Shown here: positions 51,922 to 60,780 of the stretch, piece after piece
How the letters are laid out: every line of letters starts with the position of its first letter
Numbering within the stretch: position 1 is the stretch's first letter
DNA from: Hymenobacter chitinivorans DSM 11115
GTDB lineage: Bacteria > Bacteroidota > Bacteroidia > Cytophagales > Hymenobacteraceae
Length of the DNA: 64,000 nt
Direction of reading: 5' to 3'
Assembly: GCF_002797555.1 (NCBI RefSeq)
Contig: NZ_PGFA01000004.1
Span: 124,001-188,000 of the forward strand
Notes under the pieces: generated by a model
What the model saw: the letters and a program-made list of their open reading frames with translations, nothing else
Databases searched by the model: none
What the model was told of the DNA's origin: nothing
Made by a program: the position numbers and the translations under genes

Positions 51922-52899
51922 TTATTTTTTCTTGAGACCCAGCTCAATCAGCCGTTCGTTGAGGAATTCGCCGGCGGTAATGTCGGCTTCCTTCTTGGGG
52001 TTTTCGGGGGTTACGCAGCTTTCCAGGGCCGCCAGGCTCATTTCCGAGCGGGGGTGCATAAAGAAAGGCACCGAGAAGCGCGAGGAGTTCATTTTCTCGC
52101 GGGGCGGATTTACCACGCGGTGAATGGTGCTCTTGAGCACGCCGTTGGTCAGGCGCTGCAGCATGTCGCCCACGTTCACCACAATCTGGTCGGGCAGGGC
52201 CGTAATTGGAATCCACTTCCCGTCGCGGCGCTTCACCTGCAGGCCATCGGCGGAGGCGCCCATGAGCAAGGTAATCAGGTTGATGTCGCCGTGCTCGGCG
52301 GCGCGGACGGCGTCGGCGGGCACTTCCTCGGGGTTTTCGATGGGGAAGTAGTGGATCGGGCGCAGGATGCTGTTACCGTTGCGGACCTTGTCGTCGAAAT
52401 AATTTTCGGGCAAGTTCAGGTACAGGGCAATGGCGCGCAGCACGTCCTTGCCGGCCGCTTCCAGGGTGCGGTAGGTCGTGAACGTGCTCTGCTGGAAGGA
52501 GGGAATTTCGGCGGGCCAGATGTTGGCCGGGTACTCTTTGCCGATGGGGTCAGTGGCATCGTCAACCTCCTGGCCCACGTGGAAAAACTCCTTCAGGTCG
52601 CCGGTGTTGCGGCCCTTGGCGTGCTCCTTGCCTTTGCTGATATAGCCGCGCTGTCCGGCCAGTTCGGGGTTTTCGTAGCGCTGCTTGGCGTCGTCGGGCA
52701 ACGCGAAGAAGGCCTTTACGTCATTGTAAAGGGCTGCCGTTTGTTCGTCGGTCAGGCCGTGGTTTTTCAGGGCCACAAAACCGATGTTCTGATACGCTTC
52801 GCCGAGCTGTTGTACGAAGCGGGCCTTACGCTCCGGGTCACCGGAACGGAAATCGGCCAAGTCGAGGGAGGGAATTTCTTCCAACAATTTTTCTTCCAT
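51922..52899 (-). CDS. Isopenicillin N synthase-like 2OG-Fe(II) oxygenase
   Basis: 325-residue cytoplasmic non-haem iron dioxygenase of the IPNS/DIOX-N family. Seen: N-terminal IPSLDLADF and YQNIGFVALKNHGL; iron ligands HGD (His203, Asp205) and His260 in KSTIHRVVN; 2-oxoglutarate-binding type RFS (Arg274, Ser276) in SSRFSVPFF. The facial triad is complete. Bacterial members of this group act on diverse small molecules, so the substrate is unknown. It is monocistronic by spacing. Confidence 0.87.
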   Translation of the reverse strand: MEEKLLEEIPSLDLADFRSGDPERKARFVQQLGEAYQNIGFVALKNHGLTDEQTAALYNDVKAFFALPDDAKQRYENPELAGQRGYISKGKEHAKGRNTGDLKEFFHVGQEVDDATDPIGKEYPANIWPAEIPSFQQSTFTTYRTLEAAGKDVLRAIALYLNLPENYFDDKVRNGNSILRPIHYFPIENPEEVPADAVRAAEHGDINLITLLMGASADGLQVKRRDGKWIPITALPDQIVVNVGDMLQRLTNGVLKSTIHRVVNPPREKMNSSRFSVPFFMHPRSEMSLAALESCVTPENPKKEADITAGEFLNERLIELGLKKK

Positions 52900-53035
52900 A
52901 GCGGAAAATCAATATACTTTTGAGCAAACCTTACGTATTGCGCAAGGTACTTAAAAAATCATTCGTCGTCCCGGTGTCGGGGCGCGGCCGGACGAGCGGT
53001 CCGGTGGTCTTTTTACTCTTTCCACCATTTCCCTC

Positions 53036-53857
53036 ATGAAAGCATCTGCTTTACTAATGAGCAGCGCCATGCTGCTTGGTCTGGCCGCCTGCGACACGGC
53101 CAAACAAACACAGGAGTCGGGTACTCAGGCTACGTCGGAACGCGTGACCAACATGGCTTCCATGGAGAAAAACGGTATCCGTTTGACACCGTTTAACGAC
53201 TCGCCCAAGAATCCCGAAGCGCAGCTGCAACTCAAGTCGCCGGTGACGGGCTCCACGGTGCCCAGCGGCAGCGTGTCGTTCGACTACGACATCACCAACT
53301 TCCAGCTCACCAAGATGACGGGGGGAATGCATTCGGAAGAAATGGCCAACTCGGAAAAAGGCCAGCACATTCACAATATCGTGGATAATGAGCCTTACAC
53401 GGCCCACTACACCACCGAATTCACCAAGCCCATTGCCGACGGCCAGCACGTGGTCCTCTCGTTCCTGTCGCGCTCCTACCACGAAAGTCTCAAGCACCGC
53501 GGCGCCTACGATCTGCGCGTTATTACGGTCGGCAACGCCGCGGCCACGCCCCTGAATGCCGACCTGAAAGCTCCCCACCTGTTCTACAGCCGCCCCAAGG
53601 ATACCTATTCCGGCAAGGATGCGGCCAAGGTAATGCTGGACTTCTACCTGGTAAACACGACGTTGTCGCCGGAAGGCAATAAGGTGCGCGCCACCATCAA
53701 CGGCACCGAGTTTATGCTCGACCAGTGGGCTCCCTACATGATGGAAGGTCTGCCCGCCGGCCAGAACACCATCAAGCTGGAGTTAGTGGACGCCAGCGGC
53801 AACCTGATTCCCGGCCCGTTCAACTCGGTTACGCGCAACTTTACGCTGCAGCCCTAA
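53036..53857 (+). CDS. Hypothetical lipoprotein
   Basis: 273 residues. The lipoprotein signal MKASALLMSSAMLLGLAACD gives lipidated Cys19. The mature part starts with a Thr/Ser/Gln-rich linker, then beta-rich sequence with LKSPVTGSTVPSGSVSFDYDITNF, a His-rich stretch (KGQHIHNIVDNEPYTAHY) and VLSFLSRSYHESLKHRGAY. It ends with NTIKLELVDASGNLIPGPFNSVTRNFTLQP, which looks like an immunoglobulin-like or cell-surface domain. The clustered His could bind metal, but that is a guess. No family recognised. A terminator follows 24 bp downstream. Confidence 0.7.
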   Translation: MKASALLMSSAMLLGLAACDTAKQTQESGTQATSERVTNMASMEKNGIRLTPFNDSPKNPEAQLQLKSPVTGSTVPSGSVSFDYDITNFQLTKMTGGMHSEEMANSEKGQHIHNIVDNEPYTAHYTTEFTKPIADGQHVVLSFLSRSYHESLKHRGAYDLRVITVGNAAATPLNADLKAPHLFYSRPKDTYSGKDAAKVMLDFYLVNTTLSPEGNKVRATINGTEFMLDQWAPYMMEGLPAGQNTIKLELVDASGNLIPGPFNSVTRNFTLQP

Positions 53858-53882
53858 TGCCCGAGCTACTCCGGGATAATAC

Positions 53883-53915
53883 AAAGCCCGTCGGCCCCGC
53901 GCCGACGGGCTTTTT
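53883..53915. terminator. Bidirectional terminator
   Basis: AAAGCCCGTCGGC and GCCGACGGGCTTT form a perfect 13-bp stem with A- and T-runs. It lies between the convergent lipoprotein and barrel-like genes. Confidence 0.85.
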
Positions 53916-53938
53916 GTTGCCAGCAATCTTCTAAACGC

Positions 53939-55954
53939 TCAGCTGCGGCGCAGGCCGCGCAGGCGCCAGTTGAGGGCCACTTCGAAGTAGGGGTAGAGGT
54001 TTTTGGTTTCGCGCTGCAAGTCCTCGGGCGTGTAGCTGGTGCCCACGTAGGTACCCTGGCCCTCGGAGTAGCGGTAAAACGTGCGCAGCTGCTGCAGCCA
54101 CAGGCTGGCTACCAGCGTGAAGCCCGTGGTGGTGCGGCGCTCGTAGGCCACGTCGGGGCCCTGCTGGCGAGTAAGGCTGCGCAAGAAGATGAGCGTGGTG
54201 GCGCTGGGCCCGATGAGGGCCGCCCGGCCGTGGGTGCGCTGCTCCAAAAACCGGTAACCCAGGCGCAGGCTGCTCGCGCCCCGCACGCCGCTCCAGCTGT
54301 GGCGCAGGCCGGCGGCCAAGTCGTGGGTGATGGTCGTGTCCAGGGGGCTTTCCTTGAACTCGGGCCAGTTGAGCAAGCCAATGCGGTTTTCGCGGCGCAC
54401 GTAGTCCAGGGATGCCAGCAGGCGGGGCGTAAACTGGTAGCCCAGGTGCTGCTGCTGCTCCAGGACCCGGCTGGCCCGGTTTTTCAGCTGCTCGCTCAGC
54501 CGGTCGCGCACCTGGTAGCTCACCCAGAGGTGGTAGGTCGATTTGAGCGTGAAGTGGCCCGGGGCCCAGGTAAACGACGGTTCCCAGTGCAGCAGCCGGT
54601 CGGTATAATTCTCGGCGCTCAGGGCGGCCCGGATAAAGACGAACTGCCGGTACTCGGCCCCAGCCGCCAGCGAAGTCCGGAACGCCCCGGCCCAGCGGCC
54701 CACCCATACCAGGCGCAGACTGTGCTGGGCTTCGTCGCGGTCCTGGGTGTTGTCCTTGCTGGGCGTATCCACGCGCAGCAGTTGAGCCGAGCCCAGCAGC
54801 GTGAGCGAGTGGCGGGCCACCGGCAGCCAGGTCAGCTCGGATTGCCAGAGCGTGGTTTTTTCGGAAATATCCTTGATCTGCTCCCGCTCGGTGGCAGCTC
54901 TAAAGCGGCTCTCCGACAGATTGCGGTTGTTGTCGAGGGAATAGTTGCGGTTCCGTTCCCGGTAGTTGAACAGGAGCATAAACTGCAGCTTTTTGCCCTG
55001 TACCCGTACTTCCTGGCGGGTGTCGAGTTCCTGCTGGCGGTAGCCCAGGTTCTGCACCGTGTCCGACTCGGCGCTGAGCTGGCGGTAACCAAACGCCCGG
55101 CGGGGTAGCGCCAGCAGGTTGTCGGAGCGGAACGAGACCTTGTCGCCGAGCTGGTAGAGCCAGCTGAGCTGGGTTGAAATCGTGTCGCTCTGAATGCGCT
55201 GCACATTGCCGGGCACGTAATCCTCGGCCCGGTTAGAGCGGTAGCCCAGGCGCAGGGAGCCGCTGGAATATTCGTCGAGCGTCCGTTCGTAGTAGCCTTC
55301 GGCCAGGGTGCGCTGCCAGATGCGCGGGCCCAGTTGGGAGCGGGTCCCAAACAGGCGCACGGCCACCGGCTGCCGGGCCTGGCGGCTAGGATAAATCAGG
55401 GTCGTAACTTCCAGGCCGTAGGAAGGGCCCGCGTCGCGGCGGCCATTGCGGGCGTCGTAGGCTCCGCCGCCAAAGAGCACGTAGCGCGCCGTCGAAAGCG
55501 TATCGAGCACCTGGGCCAGGCGCAAGCGGTGCTCGTAGCCCAGGCGGGCCAGCCAGGCCCCGGTGCGGGTGGCATTGGTGCGGCTTTGCTCGTAGTGCAG
55601 CAGCTGGCCCACCTGCCAGCGCGGGTTCAGGGCCACAGTATGCAGCAAGTTGGCGCCGTAGTCTTCGCGCACGAAGGGCGGCTCCCCCCGCTCGTCATAA
55701 ATCCAGTCGCTGAGCAGGCGGTAGTCCAGCTGCTGCCGGGGGGTGAGGCGGGCCCGGCCGCGCAGGTCGGTTTGCTGGGAATAGGTGCTGATGCCCACGC
55801 GCCGGGTGCGGAAGGAAAGCAGCAACAGCGAGTCGGAACCGGCCGCCGTGGTTTCGGGAGCTACCGCCTGGGCCGCCGCAGACGGGGCCAGCGCGCCGGC
55901 CAGCCAAAACAGGAGCAAACAGGCAGCAGACAAGTAAGCTCGACGGCAATGCAT
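53939..55954 (-). CDS. Hypothetical exported protein, probable outer-membrane beta-barrel
   Basis: 671 residues from the ATG at 55954, which gives the signal peptide MHCRRAYLSAACLLLFWLAGALAPSAAAQ. An in-frame start 21 codons upstream is possible but puts charged sequence ahead of the signal. The rest is dominated by alternating polar/hydrophobic strands with many Arg, Tyr and Trp residues (LRLGYRSNRAEDYVP, FTLKSTYHLWVSYQVRDRLSEQ, SSLRLGYRFLEQRTHG, EVALNWRLRGLRRS at the end). This is the look of a barrel of 20 or more strands. No TonB box or plug domain is visible. Function unknown. Confidence 0.72.
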   Translation of the reverse strand: MHCRRAYLSAACLLLFWLAGALAPSAAAQAVAPETTAAGSDSLLLLSFRTRRVGISTYSQQTDLRGRARLTPRQQLDYRLLSDWIYDERGEPPFVREDYGANLLHTVALNPRWQVGQLLHYEQSRTNATRTGAWLARLGYEHRLRLAQVLDTLSTARYVLFGGGAYDARNGRRDAGPSYGLEVTTLIYPSRQARQPVAVRLFGTRSQLGPRIWQRTLAEGYYERTLDEYSSGSLRLGYRSNRAEDYVPGNVQRIQSDTISTQLSWLYQLGDKVSFRSDNLLALPRRAFGYRQLSAESDTVQNLGYRQQELDTRQEVRVQGKKLQFMLLFNYRERNRNYSLDNNRNLSESRFRAATEREQIKDISEKTTLWQSELTWLPVARHSLTLLGSAQLLRVDTPSKDNTQDRDEAQHSLRLVWVGRWAGAFRTSLAAGAEYRQFVFIRAALSAENYTDRLLHWEPSFTWAPGHFTLKSTYHLWVSYQVRDRLSEQLKNRASRVLEQQQHLGYQFTPRLLASLDYVRRENRIGLLNWPEFKESPLDTTITHDLAAGLRHSWSGVRGASSLRLGYRFLEQRTHGRAALIGPSATTLIFLRSLTRQQGPDVAYERRTTTGFTLVASLWLQQLRTFYRYSEGQGTYVGTSYTPEDLQRETKNLYPYFEVALNWRLRGLRRS

Positions 55955-56200
55955 GGCAAGGACACGGCCGGGAGGAACCGCAAGGCGTAAGTTAGCTAAT
56001 CGAAGAACGGACTGCAACCATCGCCTAAATCTAGGTTTTAGACAAATAATCGAACTTTATAAGTATCGGAGTGCGTATTTTTGGCTCACCGGGCATGTGC
56101 TACGAAACCTGCGTGCTGTTCAGGACGTCTTGAGTGTTCGGAACTGTCGCCCCGACAGGTCCGCAAGCTCCCGCAGGCCTCCGTTTTGCCATCTAAGCTT

Positions 56201-58243
56201 ATGATTGTTCGAAAACTTGTTCTTTCCCTCGGGTTAATTGTTGGTGTGGGCAGCTGGGCACAAGCGCAGCGGGCTATTTGGGCGGCGAAAGTAGTAGAAG
56301 TATCATCCCAGAAAGCAGAGGGGAAAGAGGCCTTTTCGCCCGATAAAGTGCTGGGGGAGCCCAATGCCCAGCCTTTGGGCCAGATCAACAACGACGCCTG
56401 GATTCCAAAAAAGGAAGGAGCCAACGAATTTATTGAGGTGCGCTACGGCAAATCCATCATTGCCAAGCAAGTGACGGTCGTGGAAAACTTCAATCCGGGC
56501 TCCATCACCAAAATCGAGCTGGTCGACACCCGCGGCACCCGGCACCAGGTATACGAAAACAAAAGCCCCGGCCCGCTGGCCGAGCCGTTTCGGTCGTTGA
56601 GCGTCACGTTTCCGGCCGCCACGTACCGCACCGTGGGCGTGGTGGTGTCGATGAACACGAAGGCTGTGGAAGGAGTCAACCAGATTGACGCCATCGGCAT
56701 TGCCGACGTGGCCGAAACCATGGTCAAGAAGGAATTCGTTGCCCAGGCTGAAGGCGTCAAGTTCGACTCGGCCATGGTCAACCTGGGTACTAACGTCAAC
56801 TCCAAATACGTAGACACTCACCCCGTTATTGCTCCCGACGGCAAAACGCTGTTCTTTGCCCGCCAGGAAAGCCCGCAGAACGTGGGCGGGGCCAACGACG
56901 TGCAGGACGTGTGGTACAGCACCCTGGCCAACGCCGCCAAGAAAACCTGGAACCAGGCCAAGAACATCGGCGGGCCCATCAACACGCCCGGCCCCAACGG
57001 TCTGGCTTCGGTATCGTCGGATGGCAATACGGCGCTGCTGATCAACGTGTACAACCCCGATGGGACGCTCGACCCAAAGGGCGCCAGCATTTCGCGCCGC
57101 ACCAAGACGGGCTGGGGTATGCCAGTCAAGATTGAAATTGAGGATTTCTACAACGACGACGAGGAAAACGTCGACTATTTCCTGAGCACCTCGGGTAAGT
57201 TTCTGCTGATGGCCGTGCAGCGCAAGGACGGCAAAGGGGAGCAGGACATCTACGTGAGCTTCAAGAAGGAAGACGGCCGCACCTGGACCCGACCCAAAAA
57301 CCTGGGCGGCACCATCAACACCAAGAAGGCCGAGTTTGCGCCCTTCCTGGCCGCCGACGGCAAAACCCTGTACTTCGCCTCCGAAGGCCTGGGCGGCTAC
57401 GGCAAGAGCGACATTTTCTCCTCTAAGCGCCTGGATGACAGCTGGACCAACTGGTCGAAGCCGCGCAACCTGGGCCCCAACATCAACTCCCCCGACTTCG
57501 ACGGCTACTTCACGCTGTCGGCGGCCGGCGAGGATGCTTACCTGGTATCGTCGCGCAACGGCCTGGGTGGCTCGCGCGACATTTTCCGGATCAACCTGAC
57601 CCCGCAGTTCAAGCCCGAAGTGGTGACGCTGGTGCGCGGCCGGGTGCTGGACGCGGCCACCAAAAAGCCCGTGACGGCGACCATTAAGTACGAAAACCTG
57701 CTGACCGGGGAAGAAATCGGCGTGGCCGAAACCAGCCCCGTGGATGGCTCCTACACCATTGTGCTGCCCTCGGGCGCCCACTACGGCTACCGCGCCGAAG
57801 CCGAAAACTACCTGGCCGAAAGCGACAACCTGGACGTGACAGACCGGCAGAACTACTCCGAAGTCACCCACGACCTGTTTCTAGTGCCCTTCGCCGTGGG
57901 CTCGACCATCAAGCTGAACAACATCTTCTTTGCCCAGAGTAAATACTACCTGCGCGACAATTCTTACCCCGAGCTGCTACGCTTGGTGCGCATCCTGAAG
58001 GATTATCCCACGGTAGAAATCAAGCTCGAAGGCCACACCGACAACCAAGGCGACCCGGCGCTGAATCTCAAGCTCAGCCTGGACCGGGTGAACGAGGTGA
58101 AGAAGTACCTGGTATCGAAGGGCATCAGCGGCCACCGCATCACCACCGAAGGCTTTGGCGACAAAAAGCCCATTGCCAGCAACGAGCAGGAAGAAACCCG
58201 CAAGCTCAACCGCCGGGTAGAATTCCGAATCACCAAGAAATAG
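56201..58243 (+). CDS. Discoidin-like/PD40/CRD/OmpA-family envelope protein
   Basis: 680 residues from the ATG at 56201, with signal peptide MIVRKLVLSLGLIVGVGSWAQAQ. Domains in order: a discoidin-like beta domain (about 25-190, with SPDKVLGEPN...NEFIEVRYGKSI), PD40/WD40-like propeller repeats (about 200-465, DGKTLFFARQES, DGKTLYFASEGLGGYGKSDIFSS, LVSSRNGLGGSRDIFRI), a carboxypeptidase-regulatory repeat (about 478-555) and an OmpA-like peptidoglycan-binding domain (about 565-680, KLEGHTDNQGDPALNLKLSLDR). The PD40-CRD-OmpA order resembles PorE-like type IX secretion proteins, but the N-terminal domain differs from the TPR expected there. Likely anchors a complex to peptidoglycan. Confidence 0.85.
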   Translation: MIVRKLVLSLGLIVGVGSWAQAQRAIWAAKVVEVSSQKAEGKEAFSPDKVLGEPNAQPLGQINNDAWIPKKEGANEFIEVRYGKSIIAKQVTVVENFNPGSITKIELVDTRGTRHQVYENKSPGPLAEPFRSLSVTFPAATYRTVGVVVSMNTKAVEGVNQIDAIGIADVAETMVKKEFVAQAEGVKFDSAMVNLGTNVNSKYVDTHPVIAPDGKTLFFARQESPQNVGGANDVQDVWYSTLANAAKKTWNQAKNIGGPINTPGPNGLASVSSDGNTALLINVYNPDGTLDPKGASISRRTKTGWGMPVKIEIEDFYNDDEENVDYFLSTSGKFLLMAVQRKDGKGEQDIYVSFKKEDGRTWTRPKNLGGTINTKKAEFAPFLAADGKTLYFASEGLGGYGKSDIFSSKRLDDSWTNWSKPRNLGPNINSPDFDGYFTLSAAGEDAYLVSSRNGLGGSRDIFRINLTPQFKPEVVTLVRGRVLDAATKKPVTATIKYENLLTGEEIGVAETSPVDGSYTIVLPSGAHYGYRAEAENYLAESDNLDVTDRQNYSEVTHDLFLVPFAVGSTIKLNNIFFAQSKYYLRDNSYPELLRLVRILKDYPTVEIKLEGHTDNQGDPALNLKLSLDRVNEVKKYLVSKGISGHRITTEGFGDKKPIASNEQEETRKLNRRVEFRITKK

Positions 58244-58247
58244 CGGG

Positions 58248-58500
58248 GTAATGTGCTAATTCATAGTGTGCTGATGTGCTAATGTGGGGAATGTGAGAAT
58301 GAAGGCCTCGTGTCCTTGCGAGGAACGAAGTCATCCTTCCTCTGCGCAGCATAAACTGTCTTTTTACCAGAAAGCCCCTGACTACTGCGTGTAGTCAGGG
58401 GCTTTTCACATTAGAGGACGCAGCGCATTTCAGCGGCCGGATGGCTTCGCGTTGCTCGCAAGGACACATTCCTCACATTAACCAAGCATTAGCACCTTAA
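58248..58500. repeat. Nested palindromic element between convergent genes
   Basis: Outer arms are AATGTG-type: TAATGTGCTAATTCATAGTG...GATGTGCTAATGTG on the left (58248-58296), CACATTCCTCACATTAACCA...TTAGCACCTTA on the right. Inner arms: TGTCCTTGCGAGGAACGAAG (58311-58336) against TCGCGTTGCTCGCAAGGACA (58439-58466). A terminator lies at the centre. It fills the gap between the OmpA-type gene and floA and has the same architecture as 3113-3328. Confidence 0.75.
58371..58406. terminator. Central terminator of the nested element
   Basis: AAAGCCCCTGACTAC and GTAGTCAGGGGCTTT pair perfectly (15 bp) with A- and T-runs, so it can serve both convergent genes. Confidence 0.8.
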
Positions 58501-58503
58501 CAA

Positions 58504-59481
58504 TCAGCTTTTCGTGTTGCTGGTGGGGCCGCCGGGGTTGGCAATGGAGTCGCGCATGTCGGTGTCGGCCTGCACGTTGCGCATTTTGTAGTAGTCCATC
58601 ACGCCCAGGTTGCCGGAGCGGAAGGCGTCGGCAATGGCTTTGGGTATCTCGGCTTCGGCCTGGACCACCGAGGCCTTGGCTTCCTGGGTTTTAGCGCGGT
58701 TTTCCTGCTCCACGGCCACGGCCATGGCGCGGCGCTCCTCGGCTTTGGCCTCGGCCACTTTCAAGTCGGCCGTGGCTTGGTCAATCTGCAGCTTGGCCCC
58801 GATGTTTTCCCCGATGTCGATGTCGGCAATGTCAATGGACAGAATCTCGAAGGCCGTGCCGGCGTCGAGGCCCTTGCTGAGCACGAGCTTGGAAATTTTG
58901 TCAGGGTTTTCGAGCACCTCCTTGTGCGACACCGACGAGCCAATGCTAGTCACGATACCTTCCCCGACCCGGGCCAGGATGGTTTCTTCACCGGCCCCGC
59001 CCACGAGCTGGGTGATGTTGGCCCGCACCGTAACGCGGGCAATGACGATGAGCTGGATGCCGTCCTGCGACACGGCCGCCACGTTGGGCGTGTTGATGAC
59101 TTTGGGATTAACCGACGTCGTGACGGCCTCAAACACGTTGCGGCCGGCCAGGTCAATGGCGGTGGCCTGCTTGAAGTCGAGCGGAATATTGGCCTTGTCG
59201 GCCGAAATCAGGGCCTTGATGACGTTGGGCACGTTGCCGCCGGCCAGGTAGTGGGTTTCCAGCTCATTGCTGGTGATGTGCAGGCCCGCCTTGGTGGCCG
59301 TAATCAGCGAGTTGACGATGAGCGTGGGCGAGACTTTGCGCACCCGCATCAGCACCAGCTGAAACAGGCTGACCCGGACGCCGGAGAAAATAGCCGTAAT
59401 CCAGAGGCTGATGGGGAAAAAGTAGAGGAAAACCAGCAGCGCAATGGCGGCAATGATAAAGGGGGCGAAGGGCACGTTCAT
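58504..59481 (-). CDS. floA: Flotillin-like protein FloA
   Basis: 325-residue SPFH-type membrane scaffold protein that organises functional membrane microdomains. It begins with a membrane hairpin or helix (APFIIAAIALLVFLYFFPISLWITAIFSGV), then the FloA-specific VRKVSPTLIVNSLITATKAGL, GNVPNVIKALISADKANI, VTVRANITQLVGGAGEETILARVGEGIVTSIGSS, and a C-terminal Ala/Glu coiled coil (VAEAKAEERRAMAVAVEQENRAK). NfeD lies just upstream, the usual pairing. The call is firm. Confidence 0.95.
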   Translation of the reverse strand: MNVPFAPFIIAAIALLVFLYFFPISLWITAIFSGVRVSLFQLVLMRVRKVSPTLIVNSLITATKAGLHITSNELETHYLAGGNVPNVIKALISADKANIPLDFKQATAIDLAGRNVFEAVTTSVNPKVINTPNVAAVSQDGIQLIVIARVTVRANITQLVGGAGEETILARVGEGIVTSIGSSVSHKEVLENPDKISKLVLSKGLDAGTAFEILSIDIADIDIGENIGAKLQIDQATADLKVAEAKAEERRAMAVAVEQENRAKTQEAKASVVQAEAEIPKAIADAFRSGNLGVMDYYKMRNVQADTDMRDSIANPGGPTSNTKS

Positions 59482-59543
59482 ACCAAGGGAGGCTAAGACC
59501 GGCTCCGAGTTACGAGTTTTTCCGTGGTTTTCGGCGGTAGCCG

Positions 59544-60011
59544 CTACGCCTGCTCTACCACAATGCGGTTTTGCTCGATGCCCAGCACCCGCACGGGCGT
59601 GCCGGCCGCCAGAAATTCGCCCCGGGTCACGACTTCGCGCCGCTGCTCATCGTCGAAGAGGGCGGTGCCGGCCGGGCGCAGCGCCGACAGGGTGCGGCCC
59701 ACGGTGCCGGGTTCCACGTCGGGCCGGCGGGCGTCGCGCACACTCGTGTTGTTAACGTCGGTGAGGGCGAAGCGGTGCAGGTTTTTGGGCCGCAGCCCGA
59801 GGTAGAGCACCACGCCCGCCAGCACTGCCGCCGTCACCAGCGTGAGGTGGCCGCCGGTGCTGCCCAAGTCGCGGTAGCCCAGCCAGATGCCCGTGACCAG
59901 CAGGGCAAAGCCGACCAGGCCAACCAGCGTGGTGCCGGGAATAAACAGGACTTCGGCCAGCAGAAACAGCAGGCCGAAAAGCAAGAGCAGGGAAATGGTA
60001 ATCCAGTCCAT
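59544..60011 (-). CDS. NfeD-like membrane protein
   Basis: 155 residues from the ATG at 60011 (upstream frame not coding-like). The membrane part (ISLLLLFGLLFLLAEVLFIPGTTLVGLVGFALLVTGIWLGY) carries the NfeD motif around EVLFIPGTTLVGL. A C-terminal OB-fold follows with GTVGRTLSALRPAGTALFDDEQRREVVTRGEFLAAGTPVRVLGIEQNRIVVEQA, the classical NfeD end (GxxGxALTxLRPxGxxxxDG...V..G..I..GxxVxVxxVEG). 62 bp upstream of floA, so a single operon is likely. NfeD proteins work with flotillins in membrane organisation. Confidence 0.92.
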   Translation of the reverse strand: MDWITISLLLLFGLLFLLAEVLFIPGTTLVGLVGFALLVTGIWLGYRDLGSTGGHLTLVTAAVLAGVVLYLGLRPKNLHRFALTDVNNTSVRDARRPDVEPGTVGRTLSALRPAGTALFDDEQRREVVTRGEFLAAGTPVRVLGIEQNRIVVEQA

Positions 60012-60123
60012 GAGCAGGGCAGTAGAGGTTACCTGAAATATACGCAGAAAGCGCCGGGCGGCGGTGAGGACAGCTCGGGTGGAGTTGCTATTTTCGGCTT
60101 CCAAACTTATTGCCCCTCCGCGC

Positions 60124-60705
60124 ATGGCTGCTGAGCTTTCTTCCGGCGTATCAATGCTAACGGCCCTGCTCGAGCGGGTGCCGTATCTGCCGGCGGCCGA
60201 AGTAGCGGAGTTTGTGGCCCTCTGGAAACGCCCCGTCACGCTGCGCCGCCACGATTTTCTGATTCAGGCCGGGCAGGTCGAGCACAACCTGTACTTCGTG
60301 GTGAGCGGTGTGCTGCGCATCTACTACCCGAGCCAGGACGAGGAAATCTGCGTCGGGTTTGGCTACGCCAACAATATGGTGTGCTCATTTCCCTCGTTTG
60401 TGGCCAATCAGCCCTCCGACTACTGCCTGCAGGCCCTGAAGAAGTGTGAGCTGCTGGCCATTTCCCGCGCCGACTTCAGCGCCTTTGTGGAGCAGAATGC
60501 GGCGTTTGCCCGGTTTTGGCGGCTGGAGTTGGAGCGGGTGCTGGTGGGCCGTATCGAGCGGGAAATCGACTTGCTGCTGCCCGCGCCCGAGCAGCGCCTG
60601 GAGCGGCTGCTGCAGCGAAGCCCGCACATTTTTCAGCTGGTGCCCAAAAAGTACATTGCTTCCTACCTGCGCATGACGCCCGAAACCCTGAGCCGGCTAC
60701 GCTAA
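60124..60705 (+). CDS. Crp/Fnr-family regulator with short C-terminus
   Basis: 193 residues. The N-terminal cyclic-nucleotide-binding-type domain (LIQAGQVEHNLYFVVSGVLRIYYPSQDEEICVGFGYANNMVCSF) lacks the canonical FGE..L..RxA phosphate cassette, as in many Bacteroidota relatives, so cAMP binding is doubtful. A dimerisation helix follows. The C-terminal helix-turn-helix (LVPKKYIASYLRMTPETLSRLR) ends abruptly after the recognition helix without a wing, a short form seen in this group. It is divergent from the NfeD-floA operon and 75 bp ahead of the DinB gene. Confidence 0.82.
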   Translation: MAAELSSGVSMLTALLERVPYLPAAEVAEFVALWKRPVTLRRHDFLIQAGQVEHNLYFVVSGVLRIYYPSQDEEICVGFGYANNMVCSFPSFVANQPSDYCLQALKKCELLAISRADFSAFVEQNAAFARFWRLELERVLVGRIEREIDLLLPAPEQRLERLLQRSPHIFQLVPKKYIASYLRMTPETLSRLR

Positions 60706-60780
60706 GTCTTGATTCCCGTCAAGGTTTGGCGGGGTGCCGGGGCCCACCTTTGCCAGCAGCAAACCCAAACGTCTTTCGTC

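Noticed and set aside
56303..57871. 522-codon minus-strand frame opposite the OmpA/PD40 gene
   Set aside because: Composition is His/Val/Gly-rich antisense type, and it runs past the plus-strand start without motif or signal.
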